The notes under the pieces were generated by a model, which saw nothing but the letters and a program-made list of their open reading frames with translations, did not search any database and was not told the DNA's origin. A program made the position numbers and the translations under genes. DNA of 64,000 nt from Microbacterium sp. 11MF. GTDB lineage: Bacteria; Actinomycetota; Actinomycetes; Actinomycetales; Microbacteriaceae. Positions 51,309-60,803 of this stretch are shown here, one piece after another (the stretch's first letter is position 1; every line of letters starts with the position of its first letter). Where the stretch lies: positions 448,467 through 512,466 of the forward strand of contig NZ_KB911459.1 of the NCBI RefSeq assembly GCF_000383475.1, given 5' to 3'.

Positions 51309-52969
51309 CCGACACGACCACGACTCGCACGGTCCGCGCGGAGCGAGGCGCCGAGAGAACGGCGAAGAGCTGGGGCGCCGAAGCGGCGAAGCGGATGCTG
51401 ATGAACAACCTCGACCCCGAGGTCGCCGAGCACCCTGAGGACCTCGTCGTCTACGGCGGCACGGGCAAGGCGGCACGCTCGTGGGAGGCGTACGACGCGA
51501 TCGTCCGCACCCTCGACGAGCTCGAGCCCGACGAGACCCTGCTCGTGCAGTCCGGCAAACCGGTCGGCGTCTTCCGGACGCACGAGTGGGCGCCGCGCGT
51601 GCTCATCGCGAACTCGAACCTCGTCGGCGATTGGGCGACGTGGCCCGAGTTCCGCCGCCTCGAGCACCTCGGCCTCACGATGTACGGCCAGATGACGGCC
51701 GGCTCGTGGATCTACATCGGCACGCAGGGCATCCTGCAGGGGACGTACGAGACGTTCGCGGCCGTCGCCCGCTCGCTCGGCCGGGACTCGCTCGCGGGCA
51801 CGCTCACCCTGACGGGCGGCGCCGGCGGCATGGGCGGTGCCCAGCCCCTCGCCGTCACGATGAACGGGGGAGCCGTGCTCGTCGTCGACGTCGATGAGTC
51901 GCGCCTGCGTCGCCGCGTCGAGCACGGCTACCTCGACGAGCAGACCGCCGACCTCGACGCCGCGATCGAACGTGCCCTGGCCGCGAGGGACGCCGGCGAG
52001 GCGCGCTCGATCGGTGTCGTGGGGAACGCGGCCGACGTCTTCCCCGAGCTGCTGCGCCGCGGCATCCCGGTCGACATCGTCACCGACCAGACGAGCGCGC
52101 ACGACCCGCTCGCCTACCTGCCGTCGGGCGTCGCGTTCGAGGACTGGAAGGCCGAGGCGTCGGCCGATCCGGAGGGCTTCACCGAGCGGTCCCGCGCCTC
52201 GATGGCGCGGCACGTCGAGGCGATGGTCGGATTCCAGGATGCCGGGGCCGCGGTCTTCGACTACGGCAACTCGATCCGCCGCGAGGCCGAGCTCGGCGGC
52301 TACGACCGTGCGTTCGCCTTCCCGGGGTTCGTGCCCGCCTACATCCGGCCGCTGTTCGCGGAGGGCAAGGGGCCGTTCCGGTGGGTCGCGCTGTCGGGAG
52401 ATCCCGAGGACATCGCGAAGACCGACCGCGCCGTCGCGGAGCTCTTCCCCGAGGATGCTGCGCTTCACCGCTGGCTCGAGAAGGCGGCCGAGAAGGTCCA
52501 TTTCGAGGGCCTACCCGCCCGCATCTGCTGGCTCGGGTACAAGGAGCGCCACCTCGCGGGCCTGAAGTTCAACGAGATGGTCGCGTCGGGTGAGCTGTCC
52601 GGTCCGATCGTCATCGGGCGCGACCACCTCGACGCCGGCTCGGTTGCCAGCCCCTACCGCGAGACCGAGGCGATGGCCGACGGGTCCGACGCGATCGCCG
52701 ACTGGCCGCTGCTGAACGCCCTCCTCAACACGGCGTCGGGAGCCGCGTGGGTGTCGATCCACCACGGCGGCGGCGTCGGCATCGGGCGTTCGATCCACGC
52801 CGGCCAGGTCACGGTCGCCGACGGCACGCCGCTGGCCGCCGAGAAGCTCGCCCGCGTCCTCGTCAACGACCCCGGCACCGGCGTCATGCGCCACGTCGAC
52901 GCCGGTTACGACCGGGCGAAGGAGGTCGCCCGGGAACGCGGCCTGACCGTCCCGATGCTGGACGCCTGA
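51305..52969 (+). CDS. hutU: Urocanate hydratase
   Basis: 554 residues, the standard length; converts urocanate to 4-imidazolone-5-propionate with tightly bound NAD. Conserved segments include [56 protein letters not shown] and [18 protein letters not shown]. Coupled to hutH by an ATGA overlap, with GAAGGAGAA before the ATG. Confidence 0.98.
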   Translation: MTDTTTTRTVRAERGAERTAKSWGAEAAKRMLMNNLDPEVAEHPEDLVVYGGTGKAARSWEAYDAIVRTLDELEPDETLLVQSGKPVGVFRTHEWAPRVLIANSNLVGDWATWPEFRRLEHLGLTMYGQMTAGSWIYIGTQGILQGTYETFAAVARSLGRDSLAGTLTLTGGAGGMGGAQPLAVTMNGGAVLVVDVDESRLRRRVEHGYLDEQTADLDAAIERALAARDAGEARSIGVVGNAADVFPELLRRGIPVDIVTDQTSAHDPLAYLPSGVAFEDWKAEASADPEGFTERSRASMARHVEAMVGFQDAGAAVFDYGNSIRREAELGGYDRAFAFPGFVPAYIRPLFAEGKGPFRWVALSGDPEDIAKTDRAVAELFPEDAALHRWLEKAAEKVHFEGLPARICWLGYKERHLAGLKFNEMVASGELSGPIVIGRDHLDAGSVASPYRETEAMADGSDAIADWPLLNALLNTASGAAWVSIHHGGGVGIGRSIHAGQVTVADGTPLAAEKLARVLVNDPGTGVMRHVDAGYDRAKEVARERGLTVPMLDA

Positions 52970-52970
52970 C

Positions 52971-54203
52971 ATGGCGACGCTGTTCACCGGCATCTCCGAA
53001 CTGACGACGAACGCGGATGCCGCGGCACCGACCGCGACCATCGCCGAGGCCGCCCTCCTCGTCGACGGAGGTCGCGTCGCGTGGTCGGGTGCGGCCGCTG
53101 ACGCCGAGACAGCAATCGCAGGCCGAGACAGCGGTCTGTCGCCGCTGTCTCGGGCCGCCGCTGCTGTCTCGCGGTCGGAGGTCGAGGTCACGCGCGTCGA
53201 TCTCGGCGGTCGCGCCGTGATCCCGGGATTCGTCGACAGCCACACGCACCTCGTGTTCGCCGGCGACCGGGCCGACGAGTTCGAGGCACGGATGACGGGC
53301 ACCCCGTATGCCGCGGGCGGCATCCGGCGGACCGTGGCGGCGACGCGGGCGGCGACCGATGATGAGCTGCGTGCTCGGCTGGCGTCCCTCGTCGCCGAAC
53401 TGCACGCGCAGGGCACGACTACGTTCGAGGTGAAGACCGGCTACGCGCTGACGGTCGACGGCGAGGAGCGTCTCGCCCGGCTGGCTGCCGAGGTCACCGA
53501 TGAGGTCACGTACCTCGGCGCGCATGTCATCCCCGAGGGGTCCGAGCGCGAGGCGTACGTCGACCTCGTCTACGGCGGGATGCTCGCCGCCGTCCGGCCG
53601 CACGTGCGCTGGGTCGACGTGTTCTGCGAGCGCGGTGCGTTCACCGACGCCGAGAGCGAGCGGATCCTCCGTGCCGGCGCAGAGGCGGGGCTCGGCGTCC
53701 GCGTGCACGGCAATCAGCTGGGCGAGGGACCGGGTGTGCAACTGGCGGTGCGGCTGGGCGCGGCATCCGTCGATCACTGCACCCATCTGACGGATGCCGA
53801 CATCGCGGCGCTCGCGGGGTCGGACACCGTCGCGACTCTCCTGCCGGGTGTGGAGTTCTCGACGCGGCAGCCGTATCCCGATGCACGGCGGCTGATTGAC
53901 GCCGGTGTGACCGTCGCGCTCGCGAGCGACTGCAACCCCGGGTCGAGCTTCACGAGCTCGATGCCGCTCATGATCGCGCTCGCGGTGCGTGAGATGGCAA
54001 TGACCGTCGGCGAGGCGGTGTGGGCGGCGACCGCCGGGGGAGGCCGTGCCCTCCGGCGCGATGACGTCGGACACCTCGGCCCGGGTGCGCGCGCCGATGT
54101 GGTCGTGCTCGATGCGCCGAGCAGACGGCACCTGGCCTATCGCCCCGGCGTACCGCTCGTGCACCGCGTCTACCGCGGCGGCGAGGAGATCAGTCCGCGC
54201 TGA
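52971..54203 (+). CDS. hutI: Imidazolonepropionase
   Basis: 410 residues; opens the imidazolone ring to N-formimino-glutamate. Metal ligands are His91 and His93 (VDSHTHLVF), a histidine in [10 protein letters not shown], and the aspartate in [19 protein letters not shown] and the DHCTHL segment are also typical. Residues about 46-72 are an extra Ala/Ser/Arg-rich stretch between the first strand pair and the [12 protein letters not shown] segment. It is encoded by a nested palindrome (53106-53170) and keeps the frame open. The stop overlaps the convergent sixA-like gene by 14 nt. Confidence 0.95.
   Translation: MATLFTGISELTTNADAAAPTATIAEAALLVDGGRVAWSGAAADAETAIAGRDSGLSPLSRAAAAVSRSEVEVTRVDLGGRAVIPGFVDSHTHLVFAGDRADEFEARMTGTPYAAGGIRRTVAATRAATDDELRARLASLVAELHAQGTTTFEVKTGYALTVDGEERLARLAAEVTDEVTYLGAHVIPEGSEREAYVDLVYGGMLAAVRPHVRWVDVFCERGAFTDAESERILRAGAEAGLGVRVHGNQLGEGPGVQLAVRLGAASVDHCTHLTDADIAALAGSDTVATLLPGVEFSTRQPYPDARRLIDAGVTVALASDCNPGSSFTSSMPLMIALAVREMAMTVGEAVWAATAGGGRALRRDDVGHLGPGARADVVVLDAPSRRHLAYRPGVPLVHRVYRGGEEISPR
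53106..53170. repeat. Nested palindromic repeat inside hutI
   Basis: Four copies of GAGACAGC at an exact 19-bp period: two direct (53106, 53125) then two inverted (53144, 53163), with 11-nt spacers throughout. The inner pair extends to a perfect 12-bp stem (CCGAGACAGCGG) with a 7-nt loop, the outer pair to 10 bp (CGAGACAGCA). The element adds about 25 residues to HutI. Confidence 0.85.
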
Positions 54204-54672
54204 GGTCCCGCGGGGTGTCGATGTTCCAGCGCGCCGGCGGGGTCGCCGTCGCGACGTCCCAGTCGTCGGTGTCCCACACGAACGTCGCGACGGCGCACGT
54301 CGGCATGGCACCGATGCCCCCGTCCGAGAGCTGCTCGGCGAGCACCGTCATGCCGGGGTCGTGCGCGACGACCACGACGTCGGTGACGCCGCTGTCCGCA
54401 GCGGCGGCGAGCAGCTTTGCGCCGGGCGCGCCGTAGAGCCCCTCGTCGGTCTCGACGGGGACTCCGAGCGCGTCGGCGAAGACCTGAGCGGTCGTGCGGG
54501 CGCGGACCGCCGTCGACGACAGGATGCGCGCGGGCCGCACACCCGTCGCCGCAAGCCGACGTGCCATGATCGGCGCGTCGCGGCGGCCCCGGTCGTTGAG
54601 GGGGCGCTCGTGGTCGTCCTGACCGGTGCCCCAGTCGCTCTTGGCGTGACGGATGAGGATGAGGGTGATCAT
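54190..54672 (-). CDS. sixA: SixA-type phosphohistidine phosphatase
   Basis: 160 residues of the histidine phosphatase superfamily. The catalytic RHG-type motif is [12 protein letters not shown] with His9, followed by [25 protein letters not shown] and VVVAHDPGM, the second catalytic histidine. SixA dephosphorylates phosphohistidine on signalling or PTS proteins. Its ATG overlaps the hutG stop (ATGA). Substrate in this organism unknown. Confidence 0.9.
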   Translation of the reverse strand: MITLILIRHAKSDWGTGQDDHERPLNDRGRRDAPIMARRLAATGVRPARILSSTAVRARTTAQVFADALGVPVETDEGLYGAPGAKLLAAAADSGVTDVVVVAHDPGMTVLAEQLSDGGIGAMPTCAVATFVWDTDDWDVATATPPARWNIDTPRDLSAD

Positions 54673-55565
54673 GCGAGTGCCCTTCCGGCGAGCAGTTCGA
54701 GGACGCAGAGTGCGGCGAGTCTGACGGTGCGGCCGTCCGCGGCATCCGCTGTCGCGTCGACCTCGACGACGTCGGCGCTCACGATGCGCCGGTCGCCGGT
54801 CGCCGCGCGGACCAGGGCGCGGAGCTCCCACGCCTCGAGTCCGCCGGGGACGGATGCCGGGCACCCCGGCGCGACGGAGCGGTCGCAGACGTCCACGTCG
54901 ATGTCGAGGTGCACGTCGCCTCCGGCCCCGGCGATGGCCAGGGCTTGGATCATGACGTCCTCGGCGCCGCGGCGGCGCACCTCATCGAGGGTGATGACGG
55001 TGATGCCGAGGTCGGCGGCGCGTGTCGCGTAGGCGACCGAATTGGCGAAGTCGGCGATCCCGATCTGCACGATCCGACGCGGGTCGAGTCCGTCCTCGAC
55101 GAGACGGCGCACGGGGGATCCGTTCGAGACGCCGTCGCGGAGGTCGAAGTGCGCGTCGAGGGTGATGAGGCCCGTGACGCCCGCGCCCTGCGCGGTCGCG
55201 TAGGTCACCGAGTTGTCGCCGCCGAGCGCGATCACGAGGTCGGCGTCGGCCCGCAGCGCGCGGACGCGCTCGCGCACACGATCCTCGCCCTCGGGACCGT
55301 CCGGATCGTCGACGTCGCCGGCATCCGCGATCCGGAGCGCGTCGTTCAGGTCGACCGGGGGAGGCCCGAGCAGCGTCGGGCTGAACCGTCGGAGCGCTTC
55401 GCGGACGGCGGCCGGCGTCGCGTGCGCCCCGGTGGGCGACAGCGAGGTGCGGAAAGCCGGCAGGCCGAGGATCGCGGCATCCACTCGTCCGTCCGGCGCG
55501 GGCCAATCCCCGGCGCGCGGCCAGAGCGGGTCTGCGGAGAGGGGGGAGTCTGCGGAGAGCGCCAT
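54669..55565 (-). CDS. hutG: Formimidoylglutamase (arginase family)
   Basis: 298 residues; hydrolyses formiminoglutamate to glutamate and formamide, completing the hut pathway. Mn-binding motifs are LVIALGGDNSVTYA, TLDAHFDLR and VHLDIDVDVCD. The assignment rests on these and on the adjacent hutHUI. It is on the opposite strand, 1 nt after a DUF445 gene and upstream of sixA. The N-terminus carries an 18-bp tandem duplication (TCTGCGGAGAG copies at 55531 and 55549, giving LSAD twice). No clear ribosome site. Confidence 0.87.
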   Translation of the reverse strand: MALSADSPLSADPLWPRAGDWPAPDGRVDAAILGLPAFRTSLSPTGAHATPAAVREALRRFSPTLLGPPPVDLNDALRIADAGDVDDPDGPEGEDRVRERVRALRADADLVIALGGDNSVTYATAQGAGVTGLITLDAHFDLRDGVSNGSPVRRLVEDGLDPRRIVQIGIADFANSVAYATRAADLGITVITLDEVRRRGAEDVMIQALAIAGAGGDVHLDIDVDVCDRSVAPGCPASVPGGLEAWELRALVRAATGDRRIVSADVVEVDATADAADGRTVRLAALCVLELLAGRALA

Positions 55566-55566
55566 G

Positions 55567-56838
55567 TCAGGGGAGCAGCAGGTGGGCGACGGTGAAGATC
55601 ACGAGGCCCGCGAGGGCACCCACGATCGTGCCGTTCAGGCGGATGTACTGCAGGTCGCGGCCGACTTGCAGCTCGATCTTCTGGCTCGTCTCGTCGGCAT
55701 CCCAGCGCTCCACCGTGTCGGTGATGATCGACGCGATGTCGTGGCGGTAACGGTCGACGAGGAAGACGGCGGCATCCGCGATGCGCTTGTCGACGCGCTC
55801 CTGCAACGCGGTGTCGGTCGCGAGACGGTCGCCCAGGTCGCCGAGGGCGGCGGTGACGCGGCGGCGGAGAGGGCTCTCCTCGTCGGCGAGCGAGCGCAGC
55901 AGACCCGCCTTCGCGGTGTTCCAGGCGTCGGCGGCGAGAGCGCGCACGCGCGGGCTGTCGAACACGGCGCTCTTCGCACCCTCGAGACGGCCGATCGTCT
56001 CCGGGTCGTGCTGCAGGTTGTCGGCGAGGCGTTCGAGGTACTGGTCGAGGGCCTTTCGCGCCGGATGCTCCGGGTCGCGCTGCACGGCCGCGACGAACTT
56101 CGTGGCCTCGTGGTAGACCGTGTCGTCGACGAGGCGCATCGCGACCGACGGCACCCACGACGGCAGACGGCGAGAGACGAGCCCGTCGAAGGCTTCGCGG
56201 TTCGCGTCGAGCCACCGGGCGATGCTGTCGACGCCCAGGTCGACCGCGCCGCGGTGGGCGTCGGCATCCACCACCCGTGACAGCCACGTGCCGAGCGAGG
56301 GACCCCACGAGGGCGAGAGGAGGTGCTCGTGAGCGAGATCGCTGATCAGGTCCTGCACCTCGTCGTCGCTGAGGGCGGTGAGGATGCCGGAGGCCATCGT
56401 CGACGCCTCGGCCGCCACCGTCTTCGCATGAGCGGGGTCCTGCAGCCAGGCGCCCGCGGTCTGCGCGATGTTCGTCGACTCGAGCTTCTGGCGGACGACG
56501 CCGCCCTCGAGGAAGTTCGTCTCGACGAATTCGCCGAGGGTGCGACCGATCTCGTCCTTGCGCTTCGGGATGATCGCGGTGTGGGGGATCGGGATGCCGA
56601 GGGGGTGTCGGAACAGCGCCGTCACGGCGAACCAGTCCGCCAGAGCGCCGACCATGCCGCCTTCGGCCGCCGCGCGCACGTAGCCCCAGCCCGAGAGGTC
56701 CTTCTCGAGGATGAACGCGATGACGAAGACGATCGCCATGAACAGCAGGGCGCCGAGGGCCACCGCCTTCATGGTGCGGAGCCCGCGGTACCGCTGCTGG
56801 TCAGCGGCGCTCAGCGAGTCGTACGGGATGCGGGCCAT
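55567..56838 (-). CDS. DUF445 membrane protein
   Basis: 423 residues. N-terminal transmembrane helix (AVALGALLFMAIVFVIAFIL), then the DUF445 signature EGGMVGALADWFAVTALFRHP and IPHTAIIPKRKDEIGRTLGE, a long helical soluble part, and a C-terminal helix GTIVGALAGLVIFTVAHLLL. Function unknown. A CAGGAT box 6 nt before the ATG suggests a leaderless promoter that would also drive hutG and sixA. Confidence 0.9.
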   Translation of the reverse strand: MARIPYDSLSAADQQRYRGLRTMKAVALGALLFMAIVFVIAFILEKDLSGWGYVRAAAEGGMVGALADWFAVTALFRHPLGIPIPHTAIIPKRKDEIGRTLGEFVETNFLEGGVVRQKLESTNIAQTAGAWLQDPAHAKTVAAEASTMASGILTALSDDEVQDLISDLAHEHLLSPSWGPSLGTWLSRVVDADAHRGAVDLGVDSIARWLDANREAFDGLVSRRLPSWVPSVAMRLVDDTVYHEATKFVAAVQRDPEHPARKALDQYLERLADNLQHDPETIGRLEGAKSAVFDSPRVRALAADAWNTAKAGLLRSLADEESPLRRRVTAALGDLGDRLATDTALQERVDKRIADAAVFLVDRYRHDIASIITDTVERWDADETSQKIELQVGRDLQYIRLNGTIVGALAGLVIFTVAHLLLP

Positions 56839-56879
56839 TCGGCCATCCTGCCACGGAGGCCCTCAGCGACCCGGGCGAC

Positions 56880-58037
56880 TCACGGTTCGATCGGCCCCAG
56901 CCAGGCGTTCGCGAGGGCGCTGTGCACCGACTCGGGGTCGGAGGGGTGGAACACGCCGGCGAGCACGTCGCGGTAGAGCCTGCTCAGCTCGTTGCGGGTG
57001 AAGAAGGAGGACCCGCCCGCGACGAGCATCGCCTCATCGACGACCTGCTTCGCCGTCGTCGCGGCCCGGTGCTTGATCGCGGACAGCTTCGGGAACCACA
57101 TCGCGCCGTGGTCGGCGAGGCGGTCGACGTCGGCGGCGAGGGACTCGACCTGCACCGGGAGGGCGTCGTAGGCGAGCGCCATGTCGGCGACGCGCCACCG
57201 GATGTCGGGGTCCTGGCTGTAGGTGCGGCCCGTCTTCTTCGAGGTGCGCGTGCGTGCCGTCTGGACGGCCAGGTCGAGGGCGCGGCGGGCGATGCCCGTG
57301 TAGACCGAGGCAAGCAGGATCTCGAAGGCGGTGAAGATCCCGAAGACCAGTGGATCGGGACTCGGACCGACCGGCAGCCGGCGCACGATCCGGTCCGCCG
57401 GGGCGACGGCGCCGTGCAGTTCGGTCGTCCGGGATTGGGTACCCCGCATCCCGAGGGTGTCCCAGTCGTCGCGGGTCACGACCGCGTCGCTCCGGGGGAC
57501 GAACGCGAACACGAGCCGCGGGTCCTCGGGGTCGGACGTGTCGAGGCCGTGGAGCCCCAGGTGCGTCCACACGGGCGCGAGCGACGTGAAGATCTTGGTG
57601 CCCGTGAAGGCGTACGAGCCGTCGGGGCGGGGCGCGGCATCCGTGTCACTGCCGAACAGGACGAGGTCGTTCCCGGCCTCGCTGATGCCGAACGCGAAGA
57701 CCTCTCCCGCCGCGGCGCCCTCTTGCACGAAGCGGAGGGCGTCGTCGCCGCGGTTTGCCATGACCTTCGCGACGCCGGTCCAGACGAGGTGCATGTTGAT
57801 CGCCAGCGCCGTCGCGGGAGCGGCGCCGGCGAGGCGCTGCTGCAGGACGGATGCCTCTCGGAGCCCGAGCCCCGCCCCGCCGAGCTCGGTCGGCACGAGG
57901 ATCGCGAGATACCCCGCGTCGCGGAGCTCGGCGAGGTCCTCGTCCGGGAAGCGGTTCTCGGCGTCGACGGCGGCGGCGCGGGAGCGGATGCGCTCGAGCA
58001 GATCGTCCTGCAGGTGGGCGGCGGGATCGAACGTCAT
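56880..58037 (-). CDS. Acyl-CoA dehydrogenase family flavoprotein
   Basis: 385 residues. FELGGAGLGLREA-like N-terminal region (here TELGGAGLGLREASVLQQ), the FAD/substrate segment FAFGISEAGND, then FTGTKIFTSLAP and a C-terminal helical bundle with QVVDEAMLVAGGSSFFTRN and LSRLYRDVLAGVFHPSD. The usual catalytic glutamate is not obvious, so it may act as an FAD-dependent dehydrogenase or oxygenase on a non-CoA substrate. ATG overlaps the hydrolase stop (ATGA). Confidence 0.85.
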   Translation of the reverse strand: MTFDPAAHLQDDLLERIRSRAAAVDAENRFPDEDLAELRDAGYLAILVPTELGGAGLGLREASVLQQRLAGAAPATALAINMHLVWTGVAKVMANRGDDALRFVQEGAAAGEVFAFGISEAGNDLVLFGSDTDAAPRPDGSYAFTGTKIFTSLAPVWTHLGLHGLDTSDPEDPRLVFAFVPRSDAVVTRDDWDTLGMRGTQSRTTELHGAVAPADRIVRRLPVGPSPDPLVFGIFTAFEILLASVYTGIARRALDLAVQTARTRTSKKTGRTYSQDPDIRWRVADMALAYDALPVQVESLAADVDRLADHGAMWFPKLSAIKHRAATTAKQVVDEAMLVAGGSSFFTRNELSRLYRDVLAGVFHPSDPESVHSALANAWLGPIEP

Positions 58038-58807
58038 GACGGCAGCCCCCACGTCCGGACCGCGTCGAGCAGGGCCCCGGCCGCGGCATCCGGAGCGTCG
58101 CGGTGCGGCGAATGCCCCGTGCCCGGTACGACGGACATCGACACCCGGGGATTCTGCAGCACCTCGGCGGCGAGGTCGCCCGTGAAGATCGAGTAGACCG
58201 CCGGGTCTCCCGCGATGACGTGGGTGGGGACGGCGAGACGGGATGCCGCCTCCCGCACGTCCCACGGCGTGTTCTGCAGCCCCGTCTGCTCGACGGCGAA
58301 CCGGCTCGCCTGCTGGGCGGCGACCGCCTTCAACTCGATGTCGAGCTCGAGCCATTCGGGGTGCGCGGCCCGGACGGCGTCGACCGAGGTGTCGGCGAAG
58401 GCCTGCTCCTGGCTCGCGCGCACGGCTTGGCGGTCGGCGTCGAGGAGGTGGATCGCGGGGTCGACGAGGACGAGGTGACGGGTCCAGGCGGGATCCGTCG
58501 ATGTGGCCACGGTCGCAGCCGCGCCGCCGAGCGAGTGGCCGAGGACGAGGTCCCACGGCGCTTCTTCGCCGGGCTGCGTGTGGACGAGGTCGATCGCGTA
58601 CGCGGCGATCGTGTAGTCCAGGCCGCGTGGGGCGGTGCCGTGGCCGCGCAGGTCGACGGCGTCGACACGCCAGCCGGCGCCGGCGAGGGCGACGGCGTAG
58701 CGCCACATGAGCGCTCCGCTCGAACCGACGCCGTGGACGAGGAGTGCCCGGCGGTCGCTGCGCGGATTGCCCCAGCTCAGCCGGGGGAGAGTGACGGGTG
58801 ACGGCAT
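58034..58807 (-). CDS. Alpha/beta hydrolase
   Basis: 257 residues. The nucleophile elbow GHSLGGAAATVA, the oxyanion region LLVHGVGSSGALMW, an acid near VIAGDPAVYS and the catalytic histidine in VPGTGHSPHRD are all present. Forms a two-gene unit with the downstream acyl-CoA-dehydrogenase-like gene; substrate unknown. Confidence 0.9.
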   Translation of the reverse strand: MPSPVTLPRLSWGNPRSDRRALLVHGVGSSGALMWRYAVALAGAGWRVDAVDLRGHGTAPRGLDYTIAAYAIDLVHTQPGEEAPWDLVLGHSLGGAAATVATSTDPAWTRHLVLVDPAIHLLDADRQAVRASQEQAFADTSVDAVRAAHPEWLELDIELKAVAAQQASRFAVEQTGLQNTPWDVREAASRLAVPTHVIAGDPAVYSIFTGDLAAEVLQNPRVSMSVVPGTGHSPHRDAPDAAAGALLDAVRTWGLPS

Positions 58808-58813
58808 GCTCTC

Positions 58814-58819
58814 AGCCTA
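58814..58819 (-). promoter_or_regulatory. -10 element of leaderless hydrolase promoter
   Basis: TAGGCT on the minus strand, 6 nt before the ATG at 58807; the same hexamer serves the methyltransferase gene at 36979. Confidence 0.5.
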
Positions 58820-58859
58820 GGACGGGCCCCACCGGTCAGCGCAGGGCCAGGATGGGGGG

Positions 58860-59264
58860 ATGATCTCCACCGACCTGGCACGCGAGCTGCGCGCGAGCGG
58901 CCTGATCTGGCGCCCGCGTTCCGGCGACCGGTTCCAGCTCGACGAACCCGAGTTCGAGGCCGACGTCTACACCGTCAGCGACATGACCGTCGAGGCTCGC
59001 AGCTACCCCACCGGCGATCTGCTCGCCTTCAACGGGACGACCGAGTGGGCGCTCGATTCGGTCGCCCTCGAGGACGCCCTGTGGCTGCCGTCCGAGGCGC
59101 AGCTGCGCGAGATGCTCCGCGGCACGTTCCGTTCGCTCCGTCGTCTTCCCGACATCCACGAGGTCGAGATCGAAGTGGATGCCGCCCCGCACCTCTTCCG
59201 GCACCCGCAACCCGCCGACGCGTACGCGCAGGCCGTCCTGTTCCTGCTCCGCCGCGCCGCGTGA
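58860..59264 (+). CDS. Conserved-looking protein of unknown function
   Basis: 134 residues. MISTDLARELRASGLIWRP at the start, a central ALDSVALEDALWLPSEAQL helix pair and a C-terminal HPQPADAYAQAVLFLLRRA. Soluble, no metal or catalytic motif seen. I recognise no family with established function. CAGGAT six nt before the ATG fits the leaderless pattern. Confidence 0.75.
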   Translation: MISTDLARELRASGLIWRPRSGDRFQLDEPEFEADVYTVSDMTVEARSYPTGDLLAFNGTTEWALDSVALEDALWLPSEAQLREMLRGTFRSLRRLPDIHEVEIEVDAAPHLFRHPQPADAYAQAVLFLLRRAA

Positions 59265-59273
59265 CGCGCTCGC

Positions 59274-60479
59274 TCAGGTGATGAGCGGGACGGGCTCGGT
59301 GTCGGGGATCGGACTCGCGTCGCGGCCGCGCAGGTCGGGGAATCCGCGGACGAACACGGCGGCGACGAGCGCGCCGGCGACGGCGAACCCGGATGCCGCG
59401 ATGAACGCGCCGACCGAGCCGACGCCGTCGATGAGGAAGCCGGCGACCGCCGAACCGGCGGCGGCGCCGATGAGCTGACCGGTGCCGATCCACCCGTAGG
59501 CCTCCGCCGTCTCACTGAAGCGCACGCTCGCGCTCGTGATGGCGAACATGACGGCGAGGGCCGGGGCGATACCGAGGCCGGCGACGAAGAGCGAGGCTCC
59601 CATCCACCAGGCGTTGAGGCTGATCATGACGAGTGACACGCCGACGGCGACGATCGCGAGGCGTCGGGCCATCGCCCACCGGCCGATCGGGATGTGGCCG
59701 AAGCCCAGGCCGCCCGCGAGACTGCCGACCGCGAAGACCGCCAGGACGATCCCCGCCTCGAGGCCCTCGTGTCCGAACGAGGCGACCACGCCGGCCTCGA
59801 CGGCCGCGCACGCCCCGATGAGCAGGAAGCCGGTGACGGTCGACAGCAGCACGACGGGCTTGCCGAGCACGCGCCCGAAACCACGACGGCTGCGGGGGAT
59901 GCGGACGCGTCCGACTTCGGGGGAGGCGATGAACCACGCGCATCCGCCGATGAGGATGACGACGATCAGGAAGAGTGCCGGCACGGTGCCCGCCTGGGTC
60001 GCGACGATCGTGATCAGCACGGGAGCGAAGATCCAGATGATCTCCTGCAGGCTCGCATCGAGCGAGAAGAGCGGCGTCAGCTGACGGGACGTCACGATCT
60101 TGGGGTAGATCGTCCGGACGGCGGGCTGCACCGGGGGATTGGCGATGCCGGCGAGGAAGCCGAAGACGATGAACCCCGGCATCCCGAACGGATTGACAGC
60201 GAGCGCGAGGACGGCGGCCGCGCAGACGGCCGCGGTCAGGGTGAGGACGCGGCGCATGCCCCAGATGCCCATCCACCGGCTGGTGACGGGACCGGAGATC
60301 GCCTGACCGATAGAGACGGCGGCGAGGACGATGCCCGCATAGCCGTAGGACCCGGTCGACTGCTCGACGTGGAGGAGCACCGCGAGACTCGTCATCCCAC
60401 TGGGGAACCGAGCCGTCAGCTGTGCCGCGATGATGCGCGCGACACCCGGTGCGCGCAGGAGCTCCGAGTATCCCGCCAC
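59274..60479 (-). CDS. MFS transporter
   Basis: 401 residues, 12 predicted helices, of the group often annotated as sugar or drug efflux proteins (RFPSGMTSLAVLLHVEQSTG, ISGPVTSRWMGIWGMRRVLT, IANPPVQPAVRTIYPKI). GTG start; GGAGGG touches the start codon and is too close to act as a ribosome site, whereas TAGATT six nt upstream fits a leaderless promoter. Confidence 0.88.
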   Translation of the reverse strand: MAGYSELLRAPGVARIIAAQLTARFPSGMTSLAVLLHVEQSTGSYGYAGIVLAAVSIGQAISGPVTSRWMGIWGMRRVLTLTAAVCAAAVLALAVNPFGMPGFIVFGFLAGIANPPVQPAVRTIYPKIVTSRQLTPLFSLDASLQEIIWIFAPVLITIVATQAGTVPALFLIVVILIGGCAWFIASPEVGRVRIPRSRRGFGRVLGKPVVLLSTVTGFLLIGACAAVEAGVVASFGHEGLEAGIVLAVFAVGSLAGGLGFGHIPIGRWAMARRLAIVAVGVSLVMISLNAWWMGASLFVAGLGIAPALAVMFAITSASVRFSETAEAYGWIGTGQLIGAAAGSAVAGFLIDGVGSVGAFIAASGFAVAGALVAAVFVRGFPDLRGRDASPIPDTEPVPLIT

Positions 60480-60485
60480 CCCTCC

Positions 60486-60491
60486 AATCTA
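60486..60491 (-). promoter_or_regulatory. -10 element of leaderless MFS promoter
   Basis: TAGATT on the minus strand, 6 nt before the GTG at 60479. Confidence 0.45.
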
Positions 60492-60610
60492 CCGTCGGCG
60501 GCCGACATCCCAGATGTGGGGGCGAGGTCTCGCGGCGACACGCCGACGACACGCCGGGGCGCCGGATTCGCTCCCGATCCGATGTCGGAGGCCCGCCGTA
60601 TCGTCCGACC

Positions 60611-60619
60611 TGTGGACAA
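60611..60619 (-). promoter_or_regulatory. DnaA box
   Basis: TGTGGACAA, the complement of TTGTCCACA, the preferred DnaA box of high-GC actinobacteria. A second site, GGTGGACAA at 60700-60708, matches at 8 of 9 positions. Confidence 0.5.
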
Positions 60620-60755
60620 CCTGCCGAGCTCCGCGGGGTTTCGGCCGGATTCCTGGCCTTTTCGTCTCCGCTCGGAGGTTCCCGAATTGGGGATGAATCG
60701 GTGGACAACCTGTGTTGTATCTGTGGAGAGATGCGGAAAAACTACACGGATGTAA

Positions 60756-60803
60756 CTACTACCCCTTGTGGTGCTTCCGGGTGTCCGTACCCATATGTAG
60801 TAT
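60756..60803. promoter_or_regulatory. Candidate NrdR box pair
   Basis: Two 16-bp sites (60756-60771 and 60788-60803) match the NrdR consensus acaCwAtATaTwGtgt at about 9 and 10 positions and have a 32-bp centre-to-centre distance, the usual spacing. The second overlaps the TAGTAT box, which would allow repression. Confidence 0.35.

Noticed and set aside
52971..54203. Frameshift in hutI because of the odd low-complexity stretch
   Set aside because: The frame stays open across it and conserved motifs on both sides are in the same frame.
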